Assembly: GCF_000315425.1 (NCBI RefSeq) | Contig: NZ_JH992922.1 | Location: 68,376-132,375, forward strand | Length of the DNA: 64,000 bases | From: Massilia timonae CCUG 45783 | GTDB lineage: Bacteria; Pseudomonadota; Gammaproteobacteria; Burkholderiales; Burkholderiaceae_D | Direction: 5' to 3' | Shown: piece after piece, positions 7,662-16,496 of the stretch | How the letters are laid out: the number at the start of each line of letters is the position of its first letter | Numbering within the stretch: the first letter of the stretch is position 1 | The notes under the pieces: model-generated | Database searches by the model: none | The model's input: the letters and a program-made list of their open reading frames with translations, nothing else | Told to the model about the DNA's origin: nothing | Made by a program: the position numbers and the translations under genes

Positions 7662-9593
7662 ATGGAGACATCGGCGCCGAAGGTCGTGCTGGCCAGCCTG
7701 CCGTGGGCTACCTACGCCGAGCCCTCCCTGGGCCTGGCGACATTGAAAGCGGAGCTGGACAGAGCGGGCATTGCCTGCCGGGTTCGCCACTTGAACCTGC
7801 GATTGCTGCGGTATGTCAGTGCGCAATCGTGTTCGATGCTGGCCACGTTCTGGGGCATCAATGAGTTCCTGTTCACGGGATTACTCGACGGCGAACTGGA
7901 CGACGAGCAAGCCGCATGCCTTGCCGAGCGCTGCGCGGTGCATGCGGCGACGGTCCAGCAAGACCGCTACCGCTCGACCGAAGCGCTGCTGCATCTCTGT
8001 CTCCGGCTGCGCGACGACGTCATGCCCCAGTACCTGGCCGAGTGCGCCGACGACATCCTGGCCTTGCACCCCACGCTGGTGGGGTTCACCTGCATGTTCG
8101 ACCAGACCATCGCCTCGGTTGCCCTGGCACGCTTGCTCAAGATGCGGCGCCCCGACCTGCCCGTGATCCTGGGTGGCTATGCGCTCGAAGGGATACCTGG
8201 CGATAACGTGCTTCGCAGCTTCCCCTGGATCGATGGCGTGGCGCGCGGGGACGGCGAACCGCAAATCGCGCGCCTGGCCTGGGCTTCGGTGGGGAGGGAC
8301 GACCTCGCCCGGATTCCCGGCATTCAGGTGCGCGCCGGGCCGGAAATCGTGCCCCCACCCGCCTCCAAAGGGCTGGCGGCTGAACTGAACCGCAATCCGC
8401 CCCCCGACTACACCGACTGGTTCGCCGACCTCGATGCCCTTCGGTCCGAAGAATCCATCACCGTCCACAGCAAGGTGTTGCCGGTGGAGGCGTCACGCGG
8501 TTGCTGGTGGGGCCAGCACAAGCACTGCGTCTTCTGCGGCATCGACGAGGAGACCCTGCGTTATCGCGCCAAATCGTCCGAACAGGTGCTGGCCATGCTG
8601 GACGCCATGCGCCAACGCTATGGCGATCGCATTTATCGTTTCTCTGATTACATCCTTCCGCGCCAGTACTATCACGACATGCTCGATCGGCTGGCGCAGA
8701 CCTCCCCCCGGCTGCGCCTGATGGGAGAAATCAAGGCCAACCAGAGCGACGAGCGCCTGGGCCGTTTCGCGGCAGCGGGCTTCGTCGAGCTTCAACCCGG
8801 CATCGAATCGTTCTCGTCCGAAGTGCTCAAGCTGATGGACAAGGGGGTGCGCGGCATTCACAACGTCCTGACCCTCAAATCCGGCTACCGGCACGGGATT
8901 CAGATCAATTACAACATCCTGTATGGTTTACCCGGCGAGCAGGCGGCGTGGTATCGCGCCATGTTGCGTCAATTGCCCAAGCTGTATCACCTGACGCCGC
9001 CAGTCAGCCGCACCGAAACGATCGTCACCCGCTTCGCGCCGCTGCAAGCCGACCCGGCGCGCTTCGGCCTGTCGAGCAAGCCGCGCCATCATCGCTGCTA
9101 TGACGTCATGTTTTCCCAAGCCTTCCAGGAAGAACATGATTTTCGGCTGGACGACTATGCCTATTATTTCGCTCGCGGCTTCGACTACCCGCAAGAACTC
9201 GGGACGCTCTATCGGATGCTGGTGGAGCAGGTCGACCACTGGAAGGCACAGCATCGCGACCGGGATGTCCATCTTTATTATGTCGATGATGGCGAAGCGC
9301 TGACCGTGCACGACAGCCGCTTCGGCGCCGAATGCACGCGGCGCTTCGACGGCCTCGAGCGGCGCCTGCTGCTGGCCTGCGATGACGCGACCCAGACACT
9401 GGATGCGATCGCACTGGCATTGCCCGAATTCCACCGGGACACCATCGCGCCTGCCGCCCAGTTGCTGGCGGACGAGTATCGCCTGCTCTGGCGTGAAGGC
9501 GAACACTATCTGTTCCTGGCGGTGCCCGAAGAAGTCTGGCAGCGCCATATCGCGAGCAACTGGCCAAAGAGCTGGACTGCAAACTACTGTTAG
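7662..9593 (+). CDS. RiPP maturation radical SAM C-methyltransferase family protein
   Basis: A 643-residue protein with an N-terminal cobalamin-binding-like domain (about 1-210, including PVILGGYALEG and GVARGDGEPQ) and a radical SAM core. The cluster motif is C281-X7-C289-X2-C292 within RGCWWGQHKHCVFCG. This GCWWG...HCxFCG pattern is characteristic of the RiPP maturation radical SAM C-methyltransferase family (TIGR03975), rather than the usual CX3CX2C. A later segment LQPGIESFSSEVLKLMDKG is also typical of B12 radical SAM proteins. It starts 3 bases after the candidate precursor. No protease, transporter or second modifying enzyme lies alongside. Confidence 0.85.
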   Translation: METSAPKVVLASLPWATYAEPSLGLATLKAELDRAGIACRVRHLNLRLLRYVSAQSCSMLATFWGINEFLFTGLLDGELDDEQAACLAERCAVHAATVQQDRYRSTEALLHLCLRLRDDVMPQYLAECADDILALHPTLVGFTCMFDQTIASVALARLLKMRRPDLPVILGGYALEGIPGDNVLRSFPWIDGVARGDGEPQIARLAWASVGRDDLARIPGIQVRAGPEIVPPPASKGLAAELNRNPPPDYTDWFADLDALRSEESITVHSKVLPVEASRGCWWGQHKHCVFCGIDEETLRYRAKSSEQVLAMLDAMRQRYGDRIYRFSDYILPRQYYHDMLDRLAQTSPRLRLMGEIKANQSDERLGRFAAAGFVELQPGIESFSSEVLKLMDKGVRGIHNVLTLKSGYRHGIQINYNILYGLPGEQAAWYRAMLRQLPKLYHLTPPVSRTETIVTRFAPLQADPARFGLSSKPRHHRCYDVMFSQAFQEEHDFRLDDYAYYFARGFDYPQELGTLYRMLVEQVDHWKAQHRDRDVHLYYVDDGEALTVHDSRFGAECTRRFDGLERRLLLACDDATQTLDAIALALPEFHRDTIAPAAQLLADEYRLLWREGEHYLFLAVPEEVWQRHIASNWPKSWTANYC

Positions 9594-9685
9594 CCGGCGC
9601 TACCGGTTCACGCCAGCGCCCGTGCCGTCGCACCAGGCGAAGATGCCTGTTTCATTTCCTGACGGTACGGTGCGTGCGGGTGATT

Positions 9686-10519
9686 TCAGAACCAGTCGTG
9701 CCACACCGGCGTCACGCCAGATGGGAGCGGCGGCAGCTCGGCAAACTCGACCCGCGCCTCGCCCGGCGCATGGAAATCAGTGCCCCGCGAGGCCAAAAAG
9801 CCGTAGCGCCGCGCTACCTCGGCATAGGTCTGGTACTGGTCCGGCGTGTGGCTGCCGGTGACCACTTCGATGGTCTTGCCGCCCAGCTGGCGGAACTCGT
9901 CGAACAGCACGCCTTCGGCGGTGGCGCTGAATTTGTAACGCCCCGGATGCGCGATCACGGGAATGCCGCCGGCGCCGCGGATCCAGCCCATCGCCTCGCT
10001 CAGGGTGGCCCAGCGGTGCGGCACATAGCCGGGCCGGCCTTCGGTCAGGAAGCGGCGGAATACTTCGGAAGTGGTGTCGCACACGCCGATCTCGCACAGG
10101 AAGCGCGCGAAATGGGTGCGCGACATCAGGTCGGGATTGGCGACGTAGCGCAGCGCGCCCTCGTAGGCGCCGGGAATGCCGGCCTGCTCCAGCTGGGCCG
10201 CCATCTCGCGCGCGCGCTTTTCGCGGCCATTGCGGGTCGCGGCCAGGCCGGCGACCAGGGCCGGATTGTCTTCGTCGACCTGCAGGCCGACCACGTGCAC
10301 GGTCTCGTTGGCCCAGGTGACCGAGATCTCGACCCCGGCCACGAAGCGCATGCCCAGCTCCCCCGCCGCCTTGCGCGCGGCCTTGATGCCGCCGACCTCG
10401 TCGTGGTCAGTGAGCGCCCACACGTCGACCCCGCCCTTGCGCGCGTAAGCCGCCACGTCGGAGGGAGCGAGTACGCCGTCGGAGACGGTGGAATGGCAGT
10501 GGAGGTCGACTTTCAGCAT
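9686..10519 (-). CDS. PHP-domain phosphoesterase, RNase AM/TrpH (YciV) type
   Basis: A 277-residue metal-dependent phosphoesterase. PHP motifs are seen in order: DLHCHSTVSDG at the N-terminus, LTDHDEVGG, the VEIS motif, a central HPGRYK and the final RGTDFHAPGE. Homologues (E. coli YciV) are 5'-3' exoribonucleases that also hydrolyse 3',5'-nucleotide bisphosphates and trim rRNA 5' ends. The ATG at 10519 begins MLKVDLHCHS, matching the family; an in-frame start at 10570 is less likely. The gene is alone, convergent with the radical SAM gene. Confidence 0.88.
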   Translation of the reverse strand: MLKVDLHCHSTVSDGVLAPSDVAAYARKGGVDVWALTDHDEVGGIKAARKAAGELGMRFVAGVEISVTWANETVHVVGLQVDEDNPALVAGLAATRNGREKRAREMAAQLEQAGIPGAYEGALRYVANPDLMSRTHFARFLCEIGVCDTTSEVFRRFLTEGRPGYVPHRWATLSEAMGWIRGAGGIPVIAHPGRYKFSATAEGVLFDEFRQLGGKTIEVVTGSHTPDQYQTYAEVARRYGFLASRGTDFHAPGEARVEFAELPPLPSGVTPVWHDWF

Positions 10520-10582
10520 GGGGAAAATGAGGTATCTGGAACGACACATTGTACGCGCATTTGCCCGCACTTCACCGGCGCC

Positions 10583-11443
10583 TCACGCCGCGCGCAGCCG
10601 CTCGGCGAACGCACGGAATGCCGGCGTCGCGAAGCCGTCGCGCCAGACCAGGCAGGTGTCGAGGCGCCCCAGCGGCAAGGCCTTGAGCGCGGCCGGCGCC
10701 CCGCTCAGCGCCAGCACGCTGGCCGGCAGCACCGTCACGCAGGCGCCGGCAGCCACGCAGGCGATCATCGCGTGATACGAGTTCATTTCCTGCACCCGCC
10801 AGGCGGTGGCGCCGGCGATGCCCAGCCGCTCTTCGGCGAGGCTGCGGTAGGTGCACCCCTGCGGGAAGGCGGCCAGCGAGCGCGCCCTCACCTGCCGGGC
10901 GTCGTCGACGTCCGCCTCGCCGGGCGGAAGCAGCAATGACAATTCCTCGGCCCACACCGGCATCGACCGCAAACCCATCTCGGCAAGGTCTGCGCCATCG
11001 TCCGGGAAAGCGGCGAAGGCGCAATCCAGCGCGCCGGCCCTCACCTGCTCGACGATCTGACGCGAGGGGCCGGTGCGCAAGACCAGCTGCGTCGCCGGAT
11101 GGTCGACGTGGAAGGCAGCGAGCACAGCCGGGAGGCGGCTGGCCGCCGTGCTTTCCATGCTGCCGATCCGCAGGACGCCGCCCGACGCGCCATCCGACAC
11201 GACCTGGCGCGCCTCGTCTTCCAGCGCCAGCAGCCTCTCGGCATAGGCAAGAAACTGCTCGCCCGCCGTCGACAAGGAGATACGCTTACCCACGCGAACC
11301 AGCAGCTCGGCGCCGAGGTCTGCCTCCAGTTGCTGGATGCGTGTCGTCACGTTCGACGGCGCCCGCCCGAGCCGCGCGGCGGCCTGCGTCACACTGAGTT
11401 CCGCGGCCACGGCGCAAAAAATCCGTAAAGATTCAGTTTCCAT
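10583..11443 (-). CDS. LysR-family transcriptional regulator
   Basis: A 286-residue regulator. The N-terminal helix-turn-helix reads [21 protein letters not shown], followed by the linker helix and a periplasmic-binding-like effector domain. The C-terminal part resembles PutR/YhjC-type LysR proteins. The ATG at 11443 starts METESLRIF and has a GAGAAAAG purine run upstream. It is divergent from the nitronate monooxygenase gene with 80 bases between start codons, and a LysR-type box lies in that gap, so it most likely controls that gene and itself. Confidence 0.9.
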   Translation of the reverse strand: METESLRIFCAVAAELSVTQAAARLGRAPSNVTTRIQQLEADLGAELLVRVGKRISLSTAGEQFLAYAERLLALEDEARQVVSDGASGGVLRIGSMESTAASRLPAVLAAFHVDHPATQLVLRTGPSRQIVEQVRAGALDCAFAAFPDDGADLAEMGLRSMPVWAEELSLLLPPGEADVDDARQVRARSLAAFPQGCTYRSLAEERLGIAGATAWRVQEMNSYHAMIACVAAGACVTVLPASVLALSGAPAALKALPLGRLDTCLVWRDGFATPAFRAFAERLRAA

Positions 11444-11479
11444 ATATCTTTTCTCAAAACAGAATGATACCATCACTTC

Positions 11480-11496
11480 ATTCTCGATTTGAGAAT
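11480..11496. promoter_or_regulatory. LysR-type box between lysR and the monooxygenase gene
   Basis: ATTCTC-N5-GAGAAT contains the T-N11-A core expected for a LysR regulator. A weaker copy (TTCT-N6-AGAA) lies at 11451-11464, near the lysR start, which fits the usual recognition-plus-activation site arrangement. Confidence 0.55.
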
Positions 11497-11523
11497 ACAA
11501 GTCAAGCGCGAAAGGAGCCAGCC

Positions 11524-12591
11524 ATGCAGTCGTCCCACCCATTCTTCAGCCAGCTGTCCATCCAGCATCCGATCATCCAGGCGCCAATGGCGGGCACGTC
11601 GACGCCGCGGCTGGCGGCGGCGGTGTCGAATGCCGGTGCACTGGGCTCGCTCGGCATCGGCGCGAGCACGGCTGCGCAGGCGCGCGCGATGATCGAGGAG
11701 ACCCGGGCGCTGACCGATAAGCCGATCAATGTCAATGTGTTCTGCCATGCGCCGGCCCGGCGCGATGCCGGCGTCGAAGCCGCCTGGCTTGCCCACCTGG
11801 CGCCATTGTTCGATGAAGCCGGCGCGGCCCTGCCAGCGTCGCTCGAGGAAATCTATCGCACTTTCAACGATGACGAAGAGAGTTTCCGGATGTTGCTCGC
11901 GCTGCGCCCGGAAGTGGTCAGCTTCCACTTCGGCCTGCCCTCGAGCGAGCGCCTGGCGGCGCTGCGCGCGGCCGGCATCCGCACCATGGCCACCGCGACC
12001 AACCTGATTGAGGCGCTGAACATCGAACGGGCGGGAGTGGACGCGATCGTGGCGCAAGGCATCGAAGCCGGCGGCCACCGCGGCATGTTCGATCCGGAGG
12101 CGACCGACGAACGGCTGAGCATGGCGGTGCTGGTGCGCCTGCTGGTCAAGCGGACAACGCTGCCGGTGATCGCGGCCGGCGGCATCATGGATGGCGCCGG
12201 CATCAGGGCGGCGCTGGACCTCGGCGCGGCCGGCGCGCAGCTCGGCACCGCCTTCATCCTGAGTCCGGAATCGGCGGCGAACGACGCCTACCGCGCCAAG
12301 CTGCAGAGCGAAGCCGCCGCCACCACCAGCTTGAGCGCGGCGATCTCGGGACGGCCGGCGCGCGGCATCGTCAATCGCTTGAGCGCCCACGGCGCGTCCG
12401 GCGTCCCGGCCGCCTACCCGGTCGCCTATGACGCGGCCAAGCAGCTGCACGCAGCGGCGGCAAAGGCGGGCAACCACGAATATGCGGCGCACTGGGCCGG
12501 ACAAGGCGCGCCGCTCGCGCGGGCCATGCCGGCGGCGGAACTGGTGGAGACGCTGGTGCGCGAACTGCATGCCGCCGGCAACCCGGCCTGA
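11524..12591 (+). CDS. Nitronate monooxygenase family FMN protein
   Basis: The 355-residue TIM-barrel flavoprotein belongs to the nitronate monooxygenase (2-nitropropane dioxygenase) family, which oxidises toxic nitronates such as propionate-3-nitronate. Visible motifs are the N-terminal [10 protein letters not shown], the glycine-rich [12 protein letters not shown] for the phosphate of FMN, and [21 protein letters not shown]. The ATG at 11524 has AAAGGAG about nine bases upstream. Divergent pairing with a LysR regulator suggests inducible expression. Confidence 0.9.
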   Translation: MQSSHPFFSQLSIQHPIIQAPMAGTSTPRLAAAVSNAGALGSLGIGASTAAQARAMIEETRALTDKPINVNVFCHAPARRDAGVEAAWLAHLAPLFDEAGAALPASLEEIYRTFNDDEESFRMLLALRPEVVSFHFGLPSSERLAALRAAGIRTMATATNLIEALNIERAGVDAIVAQGIEAGGHRGMFDPEATDERLSMAVLVRLLVKRTTLPVIAAGGIMDGAGIRAALDLGAAGAQLGTAFILSPESAANDAYRAKLQSEAAATTSLSAAISGRPARGIVNRLSAHGASGVPAAYPVAYDAAKQLHAAAAKAGNHEYAAHWAGQGAPLARAMPAAELVETLVRELHAAGNPA

Positions 12592-12842
12592 TGCGGACCA
12601 GCCTGCCCTCGCCCTGCATCTGATGGGCGAGTTGCAGCGCTATCGCGCGCAAGGCGGGCCGGTCGGCCCGGTGGCGCAGCGCTTCGTGTCCGCGATCGGG
12701 AGCACGGACGCCGTCTACGGGATCGGGGCGGATGTGCTGGAGCGGATGGCTGCGCTGGCGCTGGCGCCAGAGCCGCTGGAAGAAGCCGCGCTGCGCTGGA
12801 TGCGCAACCAGTTGCCGGAGATCGTACGACGGGTCGTCTTGT
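12592..12842 (+). other. Gene-poor stretch with a possible small ORF or gene remnant
   Basis: Between two convergent genes a plus-strand frame with protein-like composition (for example MGELQRYRAQGGP from an ATG at 12623) runs on into the FlgO-like gene on the other strand, ending at 12940. There is no good ribosome-binding site. It could be a small gene, a degraded 3' fragment or chance. Confidence 0.25.
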
Positions 12843-13385
12843 TTAGTCCGGCACCAGCATGGAACGGATCGTCCCCTGCTTCGCCAGCACGTAGTCATGT
12901 CCCGCCAGCACCAGATTCGTGGTCGGCTGGATCACCTTGACGTTGATGAAGATGGTGTCGCGCGTCTCGGCATACGAACCCACGACCACCGCCTGCGCAT
13001 TGTGCGTGCCGGCCACTTCGCCCAGCTCGCGGGTGAGCATCAGCTCGCCCTGGTTGCGCTTCAGGTAGACGCTGTTGCGCAGCTTCATTTCCAGCACCGG
13101 CAAGCCGCCCTGGGCCAGGCGGGTGGCGATCTGCTCCGACACCACGCGGCCCAGCATCGAGCTGCGCTCGAGCGCGTCGATGTTGACGAGGGTGGCCATG
13201 ATCAGGGGCTGGTCGCCGCCCAGCTTGCCGGCCAGCTGGGCCTGCAACGCGTCGGCCGCGCGATAGTTGGCGGCGACGAAATCGTTCGCGCTCACCGAGG
13301 TGTAGTTGGGCTGCTCGACCAGCGCGCAGCCGCCCAGCAGCAAGGCCAGGCCCAGCGCGGCCGCCGATAGTTTCAATGTGCGCAT
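12843..13385 (-). CDS. FlgO-family outer membrane lipoprotein
   Basis: The 180-residue product starts with a lipoprotein signal peptide (MRTLKLSAAALGLALLLGGC, lipobox LGGC) and continues with a FlgO-like domain: a helical segment binding to a sheet with ERSSMLGRVVSEQIATRL, QAVVVGSYA and IFINVKVI. FlgO proteins in Vibrio are outer-membrane lipoproteins required for stable flagella, but the domain also occurs far from flagellar genes, as here. It follows another lipoprotein gene by 7 bases, so the two are cotranscribed. Confidence 0.8.
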   Translation of the reverse strand: MRTLKLSAAALGLALLLGGCALVEQPNYTSVSANDFVAANYRAADALQAQLAGKLGGDQPLIMATLVNIDALERSSMLGRVVSEQIATRLAQGGLPVLEMKLRNSVYLKRNQGELMLTRELGEVAGTHNAQAVVVGSYAETRDTIFINVKVIQPTTNLVLAGHDYVLAKQGTIRSMLVPD

Positions 13386-13392
13386 AGTCGGC

Positions 13393-14088
13393 TCAATGGT
13401 CCTTGACCGCGAAGGTCTTCGATGCCGGCGCCGGTGGGGCCAGCTTCGCCGCCAGGGCGGCGTCGTACAGCGACACGTCTTCGTCGTTGGTGTAGTAGAC
13501 CGAGGTATTGCGCGCGTAATAGCGCTGCTCGTCCGCCACCGAGACGGTCACGATCATTTCGGTCTTCGGCGTGTCGCCTGGCGCGAACTGGGCGGTGAAC
13601 CAGCGATGCGCGTCGTAGCCGTAGATGCCGGCCGTGACGAGCCACTCGGGGCTGTGCTGGATGCTGGTCAGGACCCAGGCGCCGCTGGCCAGCGCGGTCG
13701 GCAGGCCGGCGTAGCGGTACTGCGGACGGTCGGCCGAGAAGGCGACCACTTGCGTGTCGAGTTCGATCTTGAGGGCGCCCGGCGCCGGATGCTTGACGAC
13801 CACGAAGCCATCGTTGACCAGGGCCGTGATCAGATGCGTCTTCACGCCCTCGCCGAAGGTCGACGCTTGCAGCGGCTGCACGTACAGGGAGCGGCTCGGC
13901 GCCGTCTTCAGGGTCGGTCCCAGTTCGGTGGCCATATGGCGCGCGATCACGCCCCAATGGGCCGCGGCCTGTACCTTGAGCTGGTGGGTGCTGGGAAAAT
14001 TGCTGGCCACGGGGGCCGGGCTGTAGGGCATGGCGCAGCCTGCGAGCAGCAAGCCGGCGGCGAGTGCGCAGGCGCCTCGGTAAGCCAT
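13393..14088 (-). CDS. Lipoprotein of unknown function, partner of the FlgO-like gene
   Basis: A 231-residue protein with a clear lipoprotein signal ending LLAGC. The ATG at 14088 was chosen because AGGA lies a few bases upstream and the signal peptide then has the right length; a start at 14169 would add 27 unlikely residues. The mature part shows no recognised domain but alternates beta-strand-like and helical stretches. Cotranscription with the FlgO-like gene suggests that both act at the outer membrane. Confidence 0.75.
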   Translation of the reverse strand: MAYRGACALAAGLLLAGCAMPYSPAPVASNFPSTHQLKVQAAAHWGVIARHMATELGPTLKTAPSRSLYVQPLQASTFGEGVKTHLITALVNDGFVVVKHPAPGALKIELDTQVVAFSADRPQYRYAGLPTALASGAWVLTSIQHSPEWLVTAGIYGYDAHRWFTAQFAPGDTPKTEMIVTVSVADEQRYYARNTSVYYTNDEDVSLYDAALAAKLAPPAPASKTFAVKDH

Positions 14089-14140
14089 CGTGAATCCTGT
14101 CGGTCTGTGGTGCGACCGGACTGGCGCACGCTCGGGGGCG

Positions 14141-14169
14141 ACTGTATCACAGCAGTTTCCCACCGGCAA
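14141..14169 (-). promoter_or_regulatory. Putative sigma-70 promoter of the lipoprotein pair
   Basis: On the minus strand TTGCCG and TACAGT are separated by exactly 17 bases. The -10 box lies 53 bases upstream of the ATG at 14088. Confidence 0.4.
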
Positions 14170-14451
14170 TTTATCCCTTGAGGATGAGGTGTGATTACAA
14201 CGGCAAATAGCGCACAGTCCGTCCCTTCACCGGGAGCGTGCCGATAACAAGCGGCCTTTTGTTGGCTCCACGGTGTGGCATTCGACACGTTAGATATGTG
14301 GCATGCATCAATTCACTGTTGAAGAGTTTTTTATTTCTACAATCAAGTAGTATTTATTGCTAACCAAAGGAATTGCCGTGCTAAGCTAATAACACTCTTC
14401 AGGACAAGGGGAATCCAAGGTGCACCAGCCGGACAACGCAGCGGGCAGGAT
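14170..14451. other. AT-rich intergenic region before the exporter genes
   Basis: About 280 bases without a credible gene. The last third (14300-14400) is clearly AT-rich, as expected for the promoter of the exporter operon, but no convincing -35/-10 pair was found. No terminator or RNA gene is visible. Confidence 0.5.
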
Positions 14452-15741
14452 ATGAACCAGCCGAACCTTGACCCTGTCCGCAGCGGCCCGGCAACGGGGG
14501 CAGCCATGGATGCCCCCATCACGGCCAGGCGCCTCCCCTGGCGTGGACTCGCCGCCGCCGTGCTGGCCGGTGTCGCCATCGCTGGCTACTTTGCCTGGCC
14601 GCGCGGGCTGGAAGTGGCCCGCGCCGACGTGCACATCGCCACCGCCGAGCTCGGCGCGTTTCGCGACGAGCTGGTGGTGCGGGCCCAGGCGGTATCGCTG
14701 ACCTCGGTGATGCTCGACTCGACCGAATCGGGCCGGGTCGAGGAAGTGATCGCGCGCGACGGCCTCGTCGTGACCAAAGGCGAACTGCTGTTTCGCCTGT
14801 CGAACCCGCAGCGCCACCTCGACTTGCTGGCCCGCCAATCCGAGCACGCCCAGCAGATTTCCAACCTCGCAAGCATGCGGGTCGCGCTCGAAACGAGCCG
14901 CGCCGACCACCAGCGCCGCATCTCCGAACTCAGTTATGAAACGGCGCAGGCGGGCAAGCACCACCAGCGCGCCGCCGAACTGGCTGCCAAAGGCTTCCTG
15001 TCGCCGGCCCAGGCCGAAGAAGCGTCCGACCGCCTGGCCCAGCAGCGCCACCTGCTGGCCGAGGCCAACAGCGCGGCGCGCACCGACCTGGCCATCAAGC
15101 AGGATGTGGTGCGCCAGATGCAAAAGGCGATCGCGGGCCTGGAAACCGGCCTGGCCCTGGTCGGCAACACGGTCAATGCGCTCGCCGTGCGTGCCCCGGT
15201 GGCCGGCCGCCTGACCGACTTCCGCCTGCAGGTGGGCGAAACCGTGCGGCCCGACCAGCGCATCGGCCGCATCGACGACCCGGCGCGCTTCAAGCTCACG
15301 GCCCAGGTCGACGAGTTCTACCTGACGCGCGTGGCCATCGGCCACCGCGGCAGCGTCGAAGTCGACGGGCGCAACTATCTGGTCGAAGTCAGCCGCATAT
15401 TCCCGCAGATCAAGGATGGCCGCTTCGTCGTGGAGCTGGTCTTTGCCAAGGCGCAGCCCGGTTCGCTGCGCCCAGGCCAGAGCGCCGATACCCGCATCAC
15501 CCTCGGCGCGGCCAGCAAGGGCCTGCTGTTGCCCAATAGCGCCTTCGTCAACGACAGCGGCGGCGCCTATGCCTATGTGGTGGCGGGCGATGGCCGCAGC
15601 GCCGTGCGGCGACCGATCCGGGTCGGCCGACGCAGCAATAGCCAGATCGAACTGCTCGACGGTATCGCTGCCGGCGAGCGGGTCATCGTGTCGAGTGTCG
15701 CCGCGTTCGGCAAGGCCGAACGCCTGCGACTGGTCGACTAG
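14452..15741 (+). CDS. HlyD/MacA-type periplasmic adaptor protein
   Basis: A 429-residue membrane-fusion protein. One N-terminal membrane anchor (about 30-50) is followed by the first half of a biotinyl-lipoyl-like domain, a long Gln/Ala/Arg-rich helical hairpin (about 120-235), the second lipoyl half (LAVRAPVAGRLTDFRLQVGETV) and beta-barrel domains. It should link an inner-membrane transporter to an outer-membrane channel. GCAGGAT stands just before the ATG. The ATPase and permease genes follow in the same operon; no outer-membrane factor is nearby. Confidence 0.85.
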   Translation: MNQPNLDPVRSGPATGAAMDAPITARRLPWRGLAAAVLAGVAIAGYFAWPRGLEVARADVHIATAELGAFRDELVVRAQAVSLTSVMLDSTESGRVEEVIARDGLVVTKGELLFRLSNPQRHLDLLARQSEHAQQISNLASMRVALETSRADHQRRISELSYETAQAGKHHQRAAELAAKGFLSPAQAEEASDRLAQQRHLLAEANSAARTDLAIKQDVVRQMQKAIAGLETGLALVGNTVNALAVRAPVAGRLTDFRLQVGETVRPDQRIGRIDDPARFKLTAQVDEFYLTRVAIGHRGSVEVDGRNYLVEVSRIFPQIKDGRFVVELVFAKAQPGSLRPGQSADTRITLGAASKGLLLPNSAFVNDSGGAYAYVVAGDGRSAVRRPIRVGRRSNSQIELLDGIAAGERVIVSSVAAFGKAERLRLVD

Positions 15742-15785
15742 TCTTGCCCCACGCGGCCCGTCCGCATCGTCCAACAGGAGAACAC

Positions 15786-16492
<707 letters not shown>

Positions 16493-16496
<4 letters not shown>

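Noticed and set aside
12428..12940. Plus-strand reading frame spanning the end of the monooxygenase gene and the FlgO-like gene
   Set aside because: It overlaps two well-supported genes and has no ribosome-binding site; only the middle part (12592-12842) was kept as a low-confidence note.
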